Source: Streptomyces silvae
GTDB taxonomy: Bacteria > Actinomycetota > Actinomycetes > Streptomycetales > Streptomycetaceae
NCBI RefSeq assembly: GCF_016745505.1
Contig: NZ_JAERUC010000017.1
Span: forward strand, 1 to 42,650
Reading direction: 5' to 3'
Length of the DNA: 42,650 bases
In this document: in pieces, positions 40,997 to 42,650 of the stretch
Position numbering within the stretch: position 1 is the first letter of the stretch
Layout of the letters: each line of letters opens with the position of its first letter
Program-made: the position numbers and the translations under genes
The notes under the pieces: generated by a model
The model's input: the letters and a program-made list of their open reading frames with translations, nothing else
Told to the model about the DNA's origin: nothing
The model's database searches: none

Positions 40997-41908
40997 ATGA
41001 CGTCCGTACCGCGCCCGCCTCAGCCACCCTCGTCCCTGTCGCCGTCGCGCGCGAACGATTTCATGCAGTGCCCCCTGCTGTACCGCTTCCGGGTCATCGA
41101 CAAGCTCCCCGAGAAGCCCAGTGAGTCTGCTACCCGGGGCACGCTGGTGCATGCGGTGCTTGAGCGTCTGTTCGACGCCCCGGCGGCGGACCGTACGGCG
41201 CCGAGGGCAAAGGCCCTGATCCCGGGGCAGTGGGACCGGCTGCTGGAGTCCAAGCCCGAGCTGACGGAGCTCTTCGAGGGGGATCCCGACGGGGAGCGGC
41301 TCGCGGGGTGGCTCGGTGAGGCGGAGCGGCTCGTGGAGCGGTGGTTCTCGCTGGAGGACCCGACCCGTCTGGAGCCGGCCGAGCGGGAGGTGTTCGTCGA
41401 GACGGAGCTGGAGTCGGGGCTGAGGCTGCGGGGCGTGATCGACCGCGTCGACGTGGCCCCGACGGGTGACGTGCGCATCGTGGACTACAAGACGGGCAAG
41501 GCGCCGCGGCCGGAGTACGCGGAGGGCGCGCTCTTCCAGATGAAGTTCTACGCCCTGGTGGTGTGGCGCCTGAAGAACGTGGTGCCGCGCCGGCTCCAGC
41601 TGGTCTATCTCGGCAGCGGTGACGTCCTGACGTACGACCCCGTTCCGGCCGACCTCGAGCGGGTGGAGCGCAAGCTGCTGGCGCTGTGGGAGGCGATCCG
41701 GCTGGCCACGGAGACGGGCGAGTGGCGGCCGCGGCCGACGAAGCTGTGCGGCTGGTGCGACCACCGGGCGGTCTGCCCGGAATTCGGCGGGACTCCCCCG
41801 GTTTATCCGCTGTCCGTGCGCCCGCCCGAATCGGTGGAGGCTGTGCAGGGCAGAATGGAGCCGGCCCGGTCCGAGGCCGGTCAGCCCGTGGCCCTCGAAG
41901 GCCCTTAA
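40997..41908 (+). CDS. RecB family exonuclease with Fe-S cluster motif
   Basis: 303 residues. The RecB nuclease core is visible: H52 (GTLVHAVLE), D149 (GVIDRVDV), and D163-Y-K165 (IVDYKTGK). Four cysteines (C25, C251, C254, C260) follow the AddB/Cas4-type [4Fe-4S] pattern C...C-x2-C-x5-C. It is the nuclease domain alone, without helicase. The Rv2119-like gene next to trmI in mycobacteria is probably equivalent. ATG 40997 lies only 7 bases after TAGGGT, a plausible -10 box, and no ribosome site is strong, so the mRNA may be leaderless. A NarL-type response regulator begins 9 bases after the stop. Confidence 0.92.
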   Translation: MTSVPRPPQPPSSLSPSRANDFMQCPLLYRFRVIDKLPEKPSESATRGTLVHAVLERLFDAPAADRTAPRAKALIPGQWDRLLESKPELTELFEGDPDGERLAGWLGEAERLVERWFSLEDPTRLEPAEREVFVETELESGLRLRGVIDRVDVAPTGDVRIVDYKTGKAPRPEYAEGALFQMKFYALVVWRLKNVVPRRLQLVYLGSGDVLTYDPVPADLERVERKLLALWEAIRLATETGEWRPRPTKLCGWCDHRAVCPEFGGTPPVYPLSVRPPESVEAVQGRMEPARSEAGQPVALEGP

Positions 41909-41917
41909 GGAGATTAC

Positions 41918-42589
41918 GTGGCCATCCGCGTCCTGCTCGTCGATGATCAACCACTGCTGCGCACCGGTTTCCGGATGATCCTGGAGGCGGAGGGCGATCT
42001 GGCGGTGGTCGGTGAGGCCGGTGACGGCCTGCAGGCCATCGAGCAGGTGCGGGCGCTTCAGCCCGATGTCGTGCTCATGGACATCCGGATGCCGCGGATG
42101 GACGGGGTGGAGGCGACCCGCCAGATCACCGGCCCCGGGCGGGACGGTCCGGCAAAGGTCCTGGTGCTGACCACGTTCGACCTCGACGAGTACGTGGTGG
42201 AGGCGCTGCGCGCGGGCGCCAGCGGCTTCCTGCTGAAGGACGCGCCGGCCAACGAGCTGGTGCAGGCCATCCGGGTGGTGGCCGCGGGAGAGGCGATGCT
42301 GGCGCCGAGCATCACGCGCCGGCTGCTCGACAAGTACGCCGACCATCTGCCGTCCGGCGAGGACCCCGTTCCGGACGCCCTGCACACCCTCACCGAGCGT
42401 GAGGTGGAGGTGCTGAAGCTGGTGGCACGCGGGCTGTCCAACGCGGAGATCGCGGCCGACCTGTTCGTGAGCGAGACGACGGTCAAGACGCATGTGGGCC
42501 ATGTACTGACGAAGCTGGGCCTGCGCGACCGGGTACAGGCCGCCGTCTACGCGTACGAGAGCGGGCTGGTGCGTCCCGGCGCCCAGTGA
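41918..42589 (+). CDS. NarL/FixJ family response regulator
   Basis: 223 residues. The receiver domain has D9-D10, the phosphorylated D55 (VVLMDIRMPRMDG) and K104 or so (LLKDAPANE). The LuxR-type helix-turn-helix is at about residues 155-215 (LTEREVEVLKLVARGLSNAE, TTVKTHVGHVLTKLGLRDRV). GTG 41918 follows AAGGAGATTAC. The gene is close behind the RecB-type nuclease gene, so the two may be cotranscribed. No sensor kinase is seen within the window: only 61 bases follow, and they hold no clear gene. Confidence 0.95.
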   Translation: MAIRVLLVDDQPLLRTGFRMILEAEGDLAVVGEAGDGLQAIEQVRALQPDVVLMDIRMPRMDGVEATRQITGPGRDGPAKVLVLTTFDLDEYVVEALRAGASGFLLKDAPANELVQAIRVVAAGEAMLAPSITRRLLDKYADHLPSGEDPVPDALHTLTEREVEVLKLVARGLSNAEIAADLFVSETTVKTHVGHVLTKLGLRDRVQAAVYAYESGLVRPGAQ

Positions 42590-42650
42590 CCGGACGCACG
42601 TGAAGACCGGCGCGGGCGAGCTCCCAGAGCTGGAGGTCGGCCGAGGAGTT

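Noticed and set aside
42590..42650. Possible gene start or end at the right edge
   Set aside because: Only 61 bases; both a plus-strand GTG frame and a minus-strand frame are open, and neither shows a recognisable motif.

Overview
The window is high-GC chromosomal DNA from an actinomycete, almost certainly Streptomyces. The signs are strong G/C bias at third codon positions, frequent GTG starts, a complete Pup-proteasome gene set, a Tat-HelY-PafBC block and a DtxR/DmdR-type iron box. Genes are densely packed and no gene-free stretch exceeds 300 bases. I saw no rRNA, tRNA, insertion sequence, prophage or CRISPR array; this looks like conserved core chromosome.

Layout, left to right. 1-2417 (-): glycine-betaine-type ABC importer, with an ATPase and a permease fused to its binding domain. 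2677-4507 (+): a stand-alone 5'-3' exonuclease, then an iron-box-preceded siderophore reductase. 4647-6900: a MerR regulator divergent from two membrane proteins, the second ABA4-like. 6978-8314 (+): ECF sigma factor SigK and its anti-sigma factor RskA. 8374-14538 (-): a GNAT enzyme, then a five-gene lipid-modification operon (FAD oxidoreductase, DUF1365, two cyclopropane-synthase-type methyltransferases, DUF1295) in which each gene overlaps the next by 4 bases. 14696-17090 (+): a membrane-anchored molybdopterin oxidoreductase and a fasciclin lipoprotein. 17343-17837: an SPW membrane protein.

17926-25692 (-): helY, a diacylglycerol-kinase-like gene, tatC, tatA, two small unknown genes, pafC and pafB. 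25808-27158 (-): two FKBP peptidyl-prolyl isomerases. 27291-29921 (-): pafA behind an MFS transporter, with a divergent LacI regulator at 30064-31092. 31157-37309 (-): prcA, prcB, an endonuclease VII-like gene, pup, dop and arc. 37551-42589: a small ferredoxin, a membrane protein, trmI, a site-2 protease, a RecB-type Fe-S nuclease and a NarL-type response regulator.

Two systems stand out. First, sigK, the lipid operon and the Moco oxidoreductase each have the same unusual promoter, CCAATCC-N15-(C/A)CGAA(T/C), so the block from 6.9 to 17.1 kb appears to be a self-contained SigK regulon, similar to the sigK locus of Mycobacterium tuberculosis but with its fasciclin gene nearby. Second, the proteasome operon carries an apparently intact HNH endonuclease VII-family gene whose 3' end overlaps the prcB propeptide. 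Together, PafA ligates Pup to proteins, ARC unfolds them into the PrcAB core, and Dop recycles Pup; the PafBC DNA-damage regulator genes lie in the same region.
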